In this document: one piece after another, positions 26,590 to 37,832 of the stretch
Numbering within the stretch: position 1 is the first letter of the stretch
Layout: each line of letters starts with the position of its first letter
DNA from: Liolophura sinensis
Lineage: Eukaryota; Mollusca; Polyplacophora; Chitonida; Chitonidae
DNA length: 64,000 nt
Direction of reading: 5' to 3'
Assembly: GCF_032854445.1 (NCBI RefSeq)
Contig: NC_088302.1
Location: forward strand, 35,220,191 to 35,284,190
The notes under the pieces: generated by a model
The model's input: only the letters and a program-made list of their open reading frames with translations
Databases searched by the model: none
Told to the model about the DNA's origin: nothing
Position numbers and translations under genes: made by a program

Positions 26590-26700
26590 GTGATCGAACT
26601 GCCGGTGGTCGCGGGTTCCCTTCGGGCCCTGTCCGGTCCAATGTCGTAAATAAGTGAAATACTATCGAGCACGACGTAAAATACCAATCAAATAAATAAA
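26590..26700 (+). mobile_element. SINE-A, strongly diverged tail fragment
   Basis: GGGTTCCCTTCGGGCCCTGT, GTGAAATACTATCGAGCACG and CCAATCAAATAAATAAA can still be matched to the family. It is among the oldest copies in the window. Confidence 0.6.
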
Positions 26701-27538
26701 ATCACTATCATCTAATAACTTGGTTATGGCATTAAACTGTGCTGAATACAGAAACAGGATTTCCCTCTGTATGTTAGCGTCGGATTGGCCTTCAAACGGT
26801 ATGATGCAGGGGTAGCGTTACAGTTTTATGTGCTGCATGTCGTAGTGCCGCTAGGGCAGCAAGCTGCTTTTTGTCACACATTGCCAGTAAGGTATCGAGC
26901 CGATTCTTGATTTGCAGTGTCCGTACTACATCAATGTCTACTGCACCAGCTGTATGTTGCGCTACATTGCAGGTATAAGGCATATGACTGCATATTGCAC
27001 CGTTGTTCGTTACGGTATCATGGTGTATGTTGTGTTGCACTGATGTCAAGTTCCTTCATAGTGTCACAATCAGCGGTACGCTGCGTGGCGATAAACCAGG
27101 ATGCTGTATTCCATGTTTAACGCTGTGCGTTGGTTTACACATTAAGTTGTATTCTCCGTTACATCACCATTTCGTTACTAACCTGTATGTTACATGCACG
27201 ATACCGGTATCAACTCAAGCTGTACGCTGTGTTTCGTTGGTAATATATATCTTTAGACTGAACTTCGGGTATGCCCACCTCAAATACGAGGCTGATACTG
27301 CACCACCAGTTTATTTCGGTACAACATACAGTATAGTATACGTCAGTGTGCATGCTGCCTCACCGAAATGCTATGTCGGAGACACCAGACACGGAGCTCC
27401 ATCCAGTCACAGAGCTGATACAGATACTCAGAACTTGTGCCATCTCCTTATGTTGAGGACCGCCTATTCCAAAATCTTAAGCACGATCGAGCGTCTTTGG
27501 GTGAACCATGGTATCCGACTTTCCTGGCGGACACTGTA

Positions 27539-27829
27539 TCTGTTTATTTATTTGAGTGGTGTTTTACGCAGCGCTCAAGAATATTTCTCTTATACGACGG
27601 TGGCCATCACGATGGTGGGAGGAAACCGTGCAGAGTGGACACTGTAAGAATTCGGCCACCACATTCGTAATCCACACTGAGACATGAATACAACGGTAAT
27701 CTAACGCAAGAAGGTCTGCTAGCAACCTGCAATGGTCGTGGGCTCTGCCCGATTTCCTCCCGCCACAATGCTGACAGGGATTGCTTGAGTACGGCGTAAA
27801 ACTCCAATCAAATAGATAAATAAATAATT
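27539..27829. mobile_element. Inverted pair of truncated SINE-A copies
   Basis: 27539-27640 is a reverse-oriented tail/body fragment and 27711-27829 is a forward fragment with an internal deletion (CGCCACAATGCTGACAGGG then TTGAGTACGGCG). The arms face each other across ~70 bp and can form a hairpin in RNA. Open frames through here derive from the SINEs. Confidence 0.75.
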
Positions 27830-27949
27830 CCATACACTCAAACTTCCCAACAGCCATATGCCTATACCCACGGTTTTCAGCGCACTGCCTTCGTTGCATG
27901 CATGCATGCATACAGTTACATACATTAGTCCTGAATTTCTCCAGCTTCG

Positions 27950-28013
27950 CTCTCGCCACGATATGGCTGAAATATTGCCGACGTGGCGTTAAGCCATACT
28001 CATTCACTCCAAA
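27950..28013 (+). mobile_element. SINE tail fragment of a third type
   Basis: CTCGCCACGATATGGCTGAA, ATATTGCCGACGTGGCGTTA and AGCCATACTCATTCACTCC resemble the GATATGGCTGAAATATTGC...CGTTAAACC...CTCACTCAC tails that I recall from gastropod and bivalve DNA. It is related to SINE-B by tail logic only. Confidence 0.5.
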
Positions 28014-29535
28014 TTTCGCTCCGATATTTGGAATGCGAAAACTAAATATCGGGACGAAGATGGGGGCATCTAGGGTTACGTTAATTTACACAAAAGCTCT
28101 GCTTAATACGTGCGAGTGCGTATGAACAGCTGTAGTCGCTTTCCGTGTAGTTCATCTGTGCTGGCTTGTTGCTGCAGGTTCTAGATCTGGACTCTGAACA
28201 ATAATAGACAGTCGCCGAAAATAACCGGTATAGGAACACTTACCACATGCATGATATATACGAGAGATCGAGTTGCGCACGTAACGTGTCAACTGCCTGT
28301 AGCGTGCGGACCTGCCCGACTGGTTTAGAATGCTTTCTTCTATACAAGTTTGTCGGGCAGATTCTGACCACTGAATAGTTTAGTTTCCGTGTGAATAGTG
28401 CAAAGCCGTATGTTCAGCAGTGTACGGGCCTACTTTTTATCAACTTGGCTGATACGCCGGTGTCTGTATGCATGTTATCGGTCTTGTTGTTCTGAACACA
28501 TGGTACCGGTACTACAGCCGACTCGGATCTGCACGTATACATAGCGGCAAATAGGCATATACAGTGTGTTCGGAGGTAAGTGTATAAGTGTTAATAACTT
28601 CTATCATACTCATCATGAACTCATCATATACACGTTCACATATAGCTTGCCTGTGTATCTGACAGTTACGCGATATTAGGTTAAATTTTATAATCTCCCC
28701 TTGAAAAACGTACTCTTGTATCAGTGCGTAAAATAACAGTTGTATTGCTTGTACGTGTACACATTAGCTGTCAATTAAGCTACCGAATGATCTGTGTGAG
28801 TTTGCTCTTCAAAGCAATTCACAATACTTTCACTTGTTAAGTAAAGAGGCCCTTGAGAGCATTCTAACACGGACGTTGAGGCGAGCAAGTTACTTGTCAT
28901 TATCCCTTGTGAAAATGCATAGTACTAATCTTATGTAACGCGTATTCGTTGTGTAGACGATGGCCGATAAGTATAGTGGCTTAATTGTTGTGTGGGCAAC
29001 AGCTGGTTTGCAAGTATATTATCCCTTATTCTGCATGTTAGCTGAACTCTGTGATCTTCAGGCCTCAGGCCGTGAGCCTGAATAATTGACGGTACTGGAA
29101 CTTTAGCCCGTAGAGATCATCGTGGGAAGATCGAGAGTAGGCTATATACTACCATGTAACATTAAACATACAGTGGGACAAGAACACATGTACTGCTCAG
29201 TAAAAGGACGAATCCTGAACTGTACATCTATACATATCCTCTATGTGTTTATAGTACGGATTAGATGTGCCAAAGACTTGTATATAGAATGTAGGGACCT
29301 CAGTGACCATTTTGACGTGTGTACAGTTAATTGAGTATGCAGAACATGGTTAGGCTTCTACTCTTTTGCAATAAACAGTGTGACAACAACAACACATACT
29401 TCCATAAGAACGTATAGGACATGGCTAGGCTACTAGGCCTATTGTGTTATATTAGACATACAATGGGACAACACATTTCTATTGAAGAACGAATCTCGTA
29501 TATACTAGCATATGGTCAACAGTCCTACAGTCCTA
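28014..29535. other. No gene seen; could hold a 5' untranslated exon of the aquaporin-like gene
   Basis: No coding stretch or known repeat. The plus-strand gene at 33.4 kb needs an upstream exon, which may lie anywhere from here to 33.4 kb; a GGAG/gtaagtg donor-like site at about 28573-28580 is one option but is not supported by anything else. Confidence 0.35.
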
Positions 29536-29546
29536 CTGTAGTCGTA

Positions 29547-29600
<54 letters not shown>

Positions 29601-29620
29601 GTAGGACTACAGTAGGACAT
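29536..29620. repeat. TA microsatellite between inverted arms
   Basis: TA run at about 29549-29597 flanked by GTCCTACTGTAGTCGTACTG on the left and TAGGACTACAGTAGGAC on the right, which are inverted copies. The whole can extrude as a cruciform. Confidence 0.85.
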
Positions 29621-30179
29621 ACAGTATATATATACTATTCTGGGGGACCATATATTGGGAAACATAAGAACGTACCATCTATTGTACAGCGGTAGACCTG
29701 CATTCCACCGGCAGGTTGTTGTATACGTTAGGCGTTTTGTATGCGTGTGCAGGACTCACCGAGGCGTTCATGCAGTCATCCGTGTCCTATGTGTTGGACA
29801 CGCCTATCATACTATGTGTAGGAACTGTGGTCATGCATATCCCCTAAAATTGACATTCATCTTATTTCGCCTTTTGCTCGCATGTGTTACACAAAATGCA
29901 TATATTATGTAGCATTAGTTATAAAATTGTCTTATTCTGTTGTCGACAAATGTATTGATCACACGCCACAAGGTAATTGTGAAACATGGTCATATGATTG
30001 CACCAATGGATTGGCGTTCAATATAAAGCGAAGTGTCCATATGACAGACAAATGTCAACCGGTGAAACAATATCCAAAGATGTTCTGTTTCACTACCATT
30101 TAACGCCAAACCCACTAATATAACGCTTATAGACGATGTTAGTCAGTGTCATTGAGGAATGTCTCTGCCCAAGACTGTG

Positions 30180-30590
30180 ATTATTTATTTATTTATCTAT
30201 TTGATTGGTGTTTTACGCCGTCCTGAATAATATTTCACTTATACGACGGCGGCCAGCATTTTGGTGAAGACTGGGATTAAAACAACACCTTGCGTTGAAT
30301 GACAAGCGTCTCAACTTCGCTCCCACGACGCACTCCCATGTGCGTGTCCCATATGTGTCTTACGCCGTATTCAAGAATATTTCACTTATACGGCGGCAGC
30401 CAGCATTATGGTGGCAGGAAATAGGGCGCACCCTGGGGGAAACTCACGACCATTCGCAGATTGCTGTGAGACTGTGCATAGGAAGCCAGCATGAGCTGGA
30501 CTTGAACTCACAGCGATTGCATTGGTGAGAGGCTCCTGAGTCATTGCACCGCGCTGACACGCTAACCACCTCAGCCACGTAGGTTCCCTG
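30180..30590 (-). mobile_element. Two overlapping or interrupted SINE-A copies, reverse orientation
   Basis: 30180-30268 is a tail fragment (TTATTTATTTATCTATTTGA to CCAGCATTTTGGTG). After ~90 bp of other sequence, 30357-30590 starts at CTTACGCCGTATTCAAGAAT without the A/T tail and runs to a head ending CACGTAGGTTCCC. They may be two insertions, or one copy with a duplicated tail. Confidence 0.7.
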
Positions 30591-30874
30591 ACTCGGGTCT
30601 AATGAATACCCAGAAACCCACCAACTGAATCGGTAAATTTATTTATCATCAATCATGCATTTCGTCTATGCCATTAATCCATCAGTTGATTAATCATCAG
30701 CCATGCAAATGGCAATCATGCTTTAATGGCCAATTACACGGAAGACAATTAACTAATGGTCAATGCTCCAGTTCTTCAAGAATTATTGGTTAAAATTGAC
30801 ACAATCAATCAAACAATCAGTCAATTATTTCACTGTAACCCTCAGATGATCTTGGGTTACTGTCGATTTCCTCC

Positions 30875-31228
30875 GGGGCCTCCGTGGCTCAGTTGGTTAG
30901 CGCTCTAGCGCAGCGCAATGACCCAGGAGGCTCTGACCAATGCGGTCGCTGTGAGTTCAAGTCCAGCTCATGCTGGCTTCCTCTCCGGCCGTACGTGGGA
31001 AGGTCTTCCAGCTACCTGCAGATGGTCGTGGGTTTCCCCCGGGCTCTGCCCAGTTTCCGTTCACCATAATGCTGGCCTTCGTCGTATTAGTGAAATATTC
31101 TTGAGTACGGCGTAAAAAACCAATCAATAAATAAATAAATCGATTTCCTCCTGACAAATAATGCTGGCCACCGTCGGATAAGTGAAATACTCCTGAGTAC
31201 GGCGTAAAACACCAATGAAATAAATAAC
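30875..31228 (+). mobile_element. SINE-A full-length copy followed by a second SINE-A tail
   Basis: A complete copy (tRNA-like head GGCCTCCGTGGCTCAGTTGG to AATAAATAAAT near 31138) is followed directly by another copy of the last ~85 bp (TTTCCTCCTGAC to AATAAATAAC). This is a partial tandem, as produced by insertion into the A-rich tail or by unequal exchange. Confidence 0.85.
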
Positions 31229-31769
31229 AAAAAAATAATAATTACTTTAGTACTCGACCAATCGTGAAAACGACCGGTTTTTATTTAACAAATTATTAAC
31301 CAAAAATAGTTGAAAAGACAATTTATGCGCATGGCCGGGCCATCATGTATACCACCAGTAAGTCAGTCAATTTGCCATCGCTTTAGGCATGTACATACAT
31401 GTCACATATTTAAAGCTAACATTTGTACATGTTTATGATTTCCCTGAAGTATGGAACAAAACAAACAATCATATCTCTATCGCTGTACAAGCTAGAAAAG
31501 ATAACATTTTATCATCATATCTACAATAACGATCAAACACTATGTAGCCATTTACGTGACCTGAATTCGCAAGCCTCTGAGCTTAACAGATGCAATAGTC
31601 CTCGTCATATAATAATACATGTAACAGAATGTTAACAACACAAAAACCTCAGGGGTAAAGGCATTTTTTTTAAAAATATTTATTACATGACTAATCAAAT
31701 GGACAGTTATAGATGATACTGAGCCATATTTTACATTTATTCAATAATATGTAATTCTGCAACATGGAT

Positions 31770-32062
31770 GGTATAAAACCAGAGAGGGGACGACAGCGTG
31801 ATAGTCAGTATTACAGTCGTCACAGGTAACCTGGGAACCCTGTCCCTTGCTTATCTCAGTTAGGGTCTTATTCTAGATGTTTATGTAAACGCTTAAATAA
31901 TAGCAATAATCGTCTAGTCCGACATTCATATACCACTCGTGAACCATGATGGGGCGTTCCAATGTTGGTATTACAATCCAGAGATCCCCTAGATCCATGG
32001 ATGAAACAGAATAAGGTAAAAATAAATATCATATTCATTGATGTTAATTGCAATTTATTATA
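31770..32062 (-). repeat. Family C, reversed copy next to family D
   Basis: GAGAGGGGACGACAGCGTGA, GTCGTCACAGGTAACCTGGG and TTATGTAAACGCTTAAATAA are the reversed family core. ATTGATGTTAATTGCAATTT near 32040 matches the distal part of copy 2. The inner part (GTCCGACATTCATATACCA) is shared with the insert in the 4.8-5.2 kb SINE-B. Confidence 0.6.
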
Positions 32063-32094
32063 CGCAAAACTCATATATTCTTGATTAACGATAT

Positions 32095-32530
32095 ACTACT
32101 ATACAAGATTTCCGTGGTGTCTTTCAACCATCGTTGAAAACTGTTGACTGCTTCTCTTTATCTAACTCAGTCCCATAAATTCTTACGTTCTCTTAAGTGG
32201 CCGAGGTGGTTAGCCCGCGCGGCGCAATGACCCAGGAGCCTCTCACCAGTGCCGTCGCTGTGAGTTAAAGTCCAGCTCACGCTTGTTTCCTCTCTGGTCG
32301 CGCGTGGGAAGGCCTGTCAGGAACCTGCGGATGGTGGTGAGTTTCCCCCGGGTTCTACCCGGTTTCCTCCTACCATAATGCTGGCCACCGCCATATTAGT
32401 GAAATATCCTTGAGTACGGCGTAAAACACCAGTTAAATAAATAAATAATGAATAGATGTTATTATTTTATTTGTGACTGTTTTGTAAATAGGCCTTGTGA
32501 TCATAGACCTTTAACGTCTGTGGTGGTTAA
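32095..32530 (+). repeat. Family D copy with nested SINE-A (32196-32449)
   Basis: Family D flanks (CATCGTTGAAAACTGTTGAC on the left, TTTTGTAAATAGGCCTTGTG on the right) are interrupted by a nearly complete SINE-A: degraded head AGTGGCCGAGGTGGTTAGCC, B box GAGTTAAAGTCC, and tail GAGTACGGCGTAAAACACCA. The insertion lies within the TTCTTA...TTCTT region of the repeat. Confidence 0.75.
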
Positions 32531-33452
32531 CGATTAGTTTTATTACTATATGCCTAGATTGCCATTGTCTAAAATGGGACCTTAAAGCCATCAACATTCG
32601 TCATGTTCCTCTCGGCATCTTTATCGAGCTTGGACGGACGCACGCCCCAAAACCATAGATTGTGACTGTCGATAACAGATCAACTGAATTCTTATATTGC
32701 CTAACAGTCATATACACAATACCACTGTCGCATGTATAATTAAGTATTCACAACAGATATAGGAGATTTGGCATCTGCATTGGAGACCTTATCGTGCCAG
32801 ATCAAGTCCTGCGGACGGATTTTCGACTTCCATGAGGTTTTGTGTATCGCCAACGTCTAGACGCTCATATTCATTTTTTAATAGTGATTTATGCCATGTT
32901 CTTGCAATCGCAATTTCAAATATAAACTATGTATATTTATGAACAGCTAGTGGCTTACATGTAATTTGGTTGCTTGCAAGTTCACGTTTAGTTTGATTCC
33001 TGCATGTGACTTCACGTTTGGGTGTGGTGTTTTGTCACTTCATTTATTATAAGCGTGTATCTTTCAGGTGGAAAATCTTCGAACACTGTGGTCCTTTTCA
33101 CCTCATTGTATATACGACGAATAGATGAGTTCGATGGACATTTCGAGGACATAGCTATTTCTTATTTTTATTTTTGTCGGAAATGGGTTTTACGGTTATC
33201 TATATTAATTGTCATATCCCAATGTCCTTCGGACTTCATAACGAAGACAGAATAGCCTGTGGTGTGATGTCTCAATGAATGATTTCTATTTGATTCACTT
33301 TTTTGCATCCGTTTTATTTCATCTTTGTGTTTTTATTTTCGGATATAATCTATGATCGTTGTAGAACCGTTTAAGCAAATTTTTACTCAAAGTTGTATGA
33401 TATTTTTTTGTTTTCTGCATATTTCACAGAGAACGATACATCTACCTCAGAG

Positions 33453-34095
33453 ATGGTGGACTGGCGCGATGCCTGGCGATACAGCCTTGGGGGGGAACCT
33501 CCAGTTGATTACCCCCCACACTACATCGGTTCCATCTTTTTTCTCATCATTACCACCATGGTCGGCTCTTCTCTGAGGGTCATCAACAGAGCTGTGACCC
33601 CAGCCGAGCTAAGAAGACCCGTCGCTGACTTCATCTCGACCTTCCAAACCTGCGCGAGCAGTCTGGAGAATGCGCACGTCTTAAAACATTACGGGTTCCC
33701 CGGCCTCTCCGTGTACATCTTCATCCAGTGTGTCATCTTCATTGTGACTTACGGAGACTCACAAGCCTCACCCACGGGCAACTTCCAGAGGTGGTTTGAA
33801 GGGGGGCTCTCGGTGAACAACGCCCTGTTCCGGATCGCCTTGCAGATCCTGGCGGCCTACGCGTCGTACAAATACGCGTTGGCTGTGTGGGCGGTGGACT
33901 TGCTACCAGAACACAAGGTCAAACTTGAGGCCACGGAATGTATGACTGACCTGAACGTTAGCTTGCTCACAGGGTTCGGGCTGGAAACCGGCGCAACGCT
34001 TCTGGATACCTGGATGGGTATGCAAATCCTCCTCAACTCCCAGAGGCTCGACACCAGCGTCAAAGCTGCCATACAAACGATCATGATAGTGCTAG
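33453..34095 (+). CDS. Aquaporin-11-like channel, first recognised coding exon
   Basis: This exon encodes the N-terminal 214 residues plus one base of a superaquaporin (AQP11/12-type) membrane channel. The family conducts water, glycerol or peroxide, and human AQP11 lies in the ER. Visible parts are a first helix (HYIGSIFFLIITTMVGSS), a TM2 region whose ADFISTFQTC parallels AQP11 LEFLATFQLC, a first pore half-helix with SPT where AQP11 has NPC, an ALFRIALQILAAYAS helix, and a LLTGFGLETGATLLD helix. The exon ends ATAGTGCTAG/gtaagt in phase 1, matching the exon at 37559. An acceptor (atttcacag) ends at 33429. The ATG at 33453 is the first in frame after it, but in-frame codons from 33430 could be coding if an upstream exon exists; none was identified. 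Helix order and length (278 aa against 271 in human AQP11) make the family call strong. The substrate is unknown. Confidence 0.9.
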
Positions 34096-34099
34096 GTAA

Positions 34100-34800
34100 G
34101 TCTATATAGAACCTGAAGCCTTTGTATTCTGTAAGCTTCCATAAGACGATCATTGTGGTGACACTGTAGATAGGTGCATGCAGGTGTCTGCTTCAAAATT
34201 TTTGTAACATGCGCCAAACTGTCCTTATACAAGAGAATCATGATGATAGCACTAAAGCTAGGTGCACCCAAGTGTCTAATTCAAAATTCCCTCAACACGT
34301 GCCAAATGTTCCTTATATATATGAACTACCGTGACTGCCCTAGCGAGATGGAACCAGGTGTCTCCTTAAAGTATTGTTTAACGCATGTGCCAAACGTTCC
34401 TTATATAATTGAATACCTCTTACAATAGTATAGGTAGCTGCATGCAGGTGTCTCATTCAGAATTTCTGTAACAAACTTTGCTCATACAAGAGAACCGTTA
34501 TGATGGCACTAGGTACAGTGTAGGTGCAAGCAGATGACTCCTTAAAAACTTTTGTAACAAATGTGCCAAACTTTCCTTATAAAAGAGAAAGCATTATCAT
34601 AGTACTATAGGTATTAAAATGAAGATCTAATGTCTTCAAGCACCAAGATTCCCTTGTCATTGAACCTTTATAATAGTGTTTGCTTGGTTTAAATGTGTCC
34701 TTTAAACAAGTATGCCGAAGCTGTCAAACAAATTATGATGATAGTGCAAGAAAAGGGCAAAGGTGTCCCCCTTCAACATGCCCTGATCTAAGCGCCAAGG
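34100..34800. repeat. Degenerate ~88 bp intronic tandem array in the aquaporin-like gene
   Basis: At least six diverged units follow the exon. Anchor motifs resembling CAGGTGTCT sit near 34181, 34270, 34355, 34445 and 34531, with weaker ones at about 34622 and 34763, so the period is 85-90 bp. Each unit also has a piece like ATGATAGCACTA followed by AGGT, resembling the exon end ATGATAGTGCTAGGTAAG. The segment at 34716-34750 is close to the last ~32 bases of the exon. The array therefore probably arose by repeated duplication across the exon/intron border and later decay. Confidence 0.7.
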
Positions 34801-35555
34801 TTTCCTTATGATTTTTACCATTCAGATTGTACCTGGTTCCGGGATTATGAATCGATCTTAGACTTCAAAATTTCAGATCACTTTAAAATTATTATTTCTT
34901 ACACAACAAGGTCAAATATTGCTTGACAACGTAAATTTCGGGTAAATTATTGTAAAATTTATTTCAAATAAAATAACAGACAGGAGCATTTCAAATTTAA
35001 TGATATGATATTTTGACTTAAGTATAAGAAAACTTCGTGACCCTACAGCCTGGATTCATATATGTAACCACATTAAAAGTGCCATTCCAGTCAGTTTTAT
35101 GGGTGGAAGAAAATGGAGTGAAGCGATGGCCTTAAGCAAATAATCATGATAACTGTTACACGATTTTCCACGCACGATACCCTGGTTTACGCCTACAGCT
35201 GAAAAGGGGAGTCTGAAGTTCTAACTCTTTAATCGCTGAATGTCAAATTATTCCTACCTGTACCATTTTTAGGCTTTAGAAAGTAAAATTGTGTCCACCC
35301 CATCCGTTTCATCTTAAGACAAACATGACCAAATTTCAGTTTTCAGTACCTAAGACTGAACATTGTGAAGCGGTCTTAAATTTTGACTTAAGTCAGAAAT
35401 GGTTTGTGGAATCGACCCCTTGTGCTGAAGTAGCAATGCACATTACCAGAATAGCATAGCGTAGCTGCAACATTAATCAATTTTCAACAATTATTAAGTT
35501 CGGTAGTCTCCTCACAAGTAAATTATATTTATATATACTACTTTCTTGGACTGAT

Positions 35556-35721
35556 TCCTCTCCGGCCGTACGTGGGAAGGTCTGCCACCAACCTGCGGAT
35601 GGTCGTGGGTTTTCCCCGGGCTCTGCCCGGTTTCCTCCCACCATTATGCTGGCCGCCGTCGTATAAGTGAAATATTCTTGAGTACGGCGTAAAACACCAA
35701 TCAAATAAATAAATAAATAAA
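35556..35721 (+). mobile_element. SINE-A, 5'-truncated, in the aquaporin-like intron
   Basis: It starts in the body at TTCCTCTCCGGCCGTACGTG and ends in five AAAT-type repeats. Little divergence from the shared sequence suggests one of the younger copies in the window. Confidence 0.85.
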
Positions 35722-36002
35722 TTCTTGGACTGAAGGTGTCGTGCTAAAGGATTAATGTCCAGATTAGCTACGCTTGTATATATCGTTAAACTGAGTGTAA
35801 AAAAAATTGAAAAAGTACATTAATCTGAGTAATATGGCATTAAAGTCACTAGATAATGAGGCTAGGTTTATGCATTTTTCCGCCGACATTCGGTAGTTTT
35901 CGCCGAATGACGTCAGATAAGTCCAACCTGTACGAGATGTGAGAGCGTCGCCATTTAGTTCAGCCATAAAATTGATAACTGACAAACTGACAATCAAATT
36001 TC

Positions 36003-36330
36003 TCCACGAAATAGTTTTCTGTATTGCATACGGTTGTAAAAACATGTGGTCAAAACACCCTGGAGTTAGTTTTTTTCAAGTTTCCAGACGGTTTTGCCCT
36101 CAACAAAGCGTCGATTCACAGTACAAGACAGAAGAGTTTTATACCCACCAAACACAGCCGTATCTGCTCTCTCCATTTTCCAGCAGAAAGCTACGCGCGG
36201 AATACAGATGAACTCGAAAGATTTGGCTACTATGTGCCGGCGCAGTAATCGACTAAAACCTGAAGCTATACCCACCGTAGTCACCCCGGTGACAGACACA
36301 ACCAGGACGTCTATACTGACGCAATTTCCT
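36003..36330 (+). pseudogene. Broken THAP zinc-finger domain (P-element-like or THAP gene relic)
   Basis: A C2CH THAP domain is readable only across more than one plus-strand frame. The first frame has FCIAYGCKN and HPGVSFFQ (the first Cys pair). A second has FPDGFALNK and, further on, FIPTKHSRICSLHF followed by AESYARNTDELERFGY (the C-x2-H pair and a typical tail). A third frame around 36110-36140 supplies RRFTVQDRR, where the conserved Trp/Val region belongs. The order C..C, FP, P.....S.ICS.HF matches THAP. The domain is interrupted by frameshifts and lies wholly inside the aquaporin-like intron, so it is an inserted or retroposed relic, not an exon. A P-element transposase N-terminus or a host THAP gene copy are both possible. 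Confidence 0.7.
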
Positions 36331-37558
36331 TGAAACTCGATGTTGACATATGCACGATAATTGGCCTTCCTCTGAGGCTTTTCTCTCAGCCTCGCTGACT
36401 CCTATAGAACAACAGACTTTCAAATTCCGTCGGAATCTTTAGGCAATTTCCACAGCAACACCTGCACACAGTGTTTTTAAAGTACTGTTAAAAAAACTGA
36501 ACTGAAAGCTGATAGCAAATGTCTTTACACTAACGCGACTTAAGTAACTGAATCTGGACACTAATCTTTTAAACATTTATTGATCATGGCCACCATAGCA
36601 AAAGCCTTATAACAGTATAGCTATAGGTTTTTGAAGTGCCTTATTCAACATTTACAAATGTATCTCAACTGCCAAAGTAATAATTTAAATATATCTTCTG
36701 TCGCTTACATTTAGGTATTTGGCGATGTTAAAACTCAGGTCATGGGTATAAGAAAAGGCTTGTTAAGAAATGATGTGCGGAAGAAGGGACATAACTCTAA
36801 TTGACAAACTCTTCCCAAAGTATACTCCGTGTAATTGAATTATTCACGATTCACATATTTATGCCGCGTGCATTAAACCTATAGTCTCGGGCACCAGTAG
36901 TTATCTTGGACAGCCCAACCGATAAATATAAGAAGTAGTTAGTGTTATGGAAGATATCGCTCAGTTATACCTTATATTACCCACATTTTGCGCTTGGGAA
37001 CGCTCTCCGTTCATTCAGTAACGTCAGTGGTGCACAGTTGTAAATACTTGCATGTGTACATGCAGACTATGATTGCAGGCTTTAACATACTACATAAACA
37101 TCTCATAGACATAGGAAATCTAGTTTACTTTAAGACAAAATAAGAATTTCATATCATAGGAAATAAATAAATGTTTGCGTGTTTTAATACGTCGACGGTT
37201 TTCAAATGTCATCTGCATGACACTGGAGGTAAAATAGAGACAGGGTTCTGGTGCTCAATATGAAAGCAGAGAAAGAGTCTCTGAATATTGAAGTCAACTT
37301 ATATATAATCAATACCTCGACGTAACTAAGTAGCCAATTTCATGATTGAACAGCAGAAAGAAATGCCCAGGCTTATACATGCACAGTAGAGAGCAAGAGG
37401 AAATCAACCGTGTACATTCACAAAATAACAAAGACAATATTTCTCGGAGTCTTCTTGTTTTGTTTTACACAAAACTTATCTGTGATCATAGATCTGATAC
37501 TCTGCATGCAATAGTAATACACTTCTGATGTTGTTTTGTCCCTGCTCTTTTGTTGTAG

Positions 37559-37752
37559 GTTTGCAATTGACGGGAATGTATTTCAACCCGTCGATGGCGT
37601 CCGCTAACACATTCGGCTGTAAAGGCACGGACGTGTGGGAGCACGTGGTCGTCTACTGGGTGGGACCGTTTGTGGGCTGTCTACTCGCCAGTATTGCTAA
37701 CCGTACTTATCATCTGTCCCGCGCTGAAATCTCCGAGAAAAAGACACAGTAG
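37559..37752 (+). CDS. Aquaporin-11-like channel, last coding exon
   Basis: This exon gives the last 64 residues of the channel. It starts after a pyrimidine-rich acceptor (ctgctcttttgttgtag) in the phase left by the exon ending at 34095 and stops at TAG 37750-37752. It carries the end of TM5 (LQLTGMYF), the second pore motif as NPS in FNPSMASANTF, a Cys just after it as in vertebrate AQP11, and TM6 (HVVVYWVGPFVGCLLAS), which aligns with AQP11 FIVYWLAPSLGILL. The chain ends KKTQ, which fits the cytosolic KKXX di-lysine ER-retrieval signal; human AQP11 ends NKKE. ER residence is therefore inferred, not shown. A TA microsatellite begins a few bases after the stop, so the 3' UTR starts in simple repeat. 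Confidence 0.9.
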
Positions 37753-37754
37753 AT

Positions 37755-37757
37755 TTT

Positions 37758-37824
<67 letters not shown>

Positions 37825-37832
37825 CTTTTAGA
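37755..37832. repeat. TA microsatellite in the aquaporin-like 3' UTR
   Basis: About 75 bases of nearly pure AT dinucleotide, broken once by TATTATA near 37795, begin just after the stop codon. The minus-strand open frame through it is low complexity. Confidence 0.95.

Noticed and set aside
27003-27647. 214-codon plus-strand frame
   Set aside because: It runs into a reversed SINE-A at its end and a SINE-B-like fragment in its middle, and the rest is not protein-like.
35764-36045. 93-codon minus-strand frame in the aquaporin-like intron
   Set aside because: It is partly antisense to the THAP relic and has no splice context.
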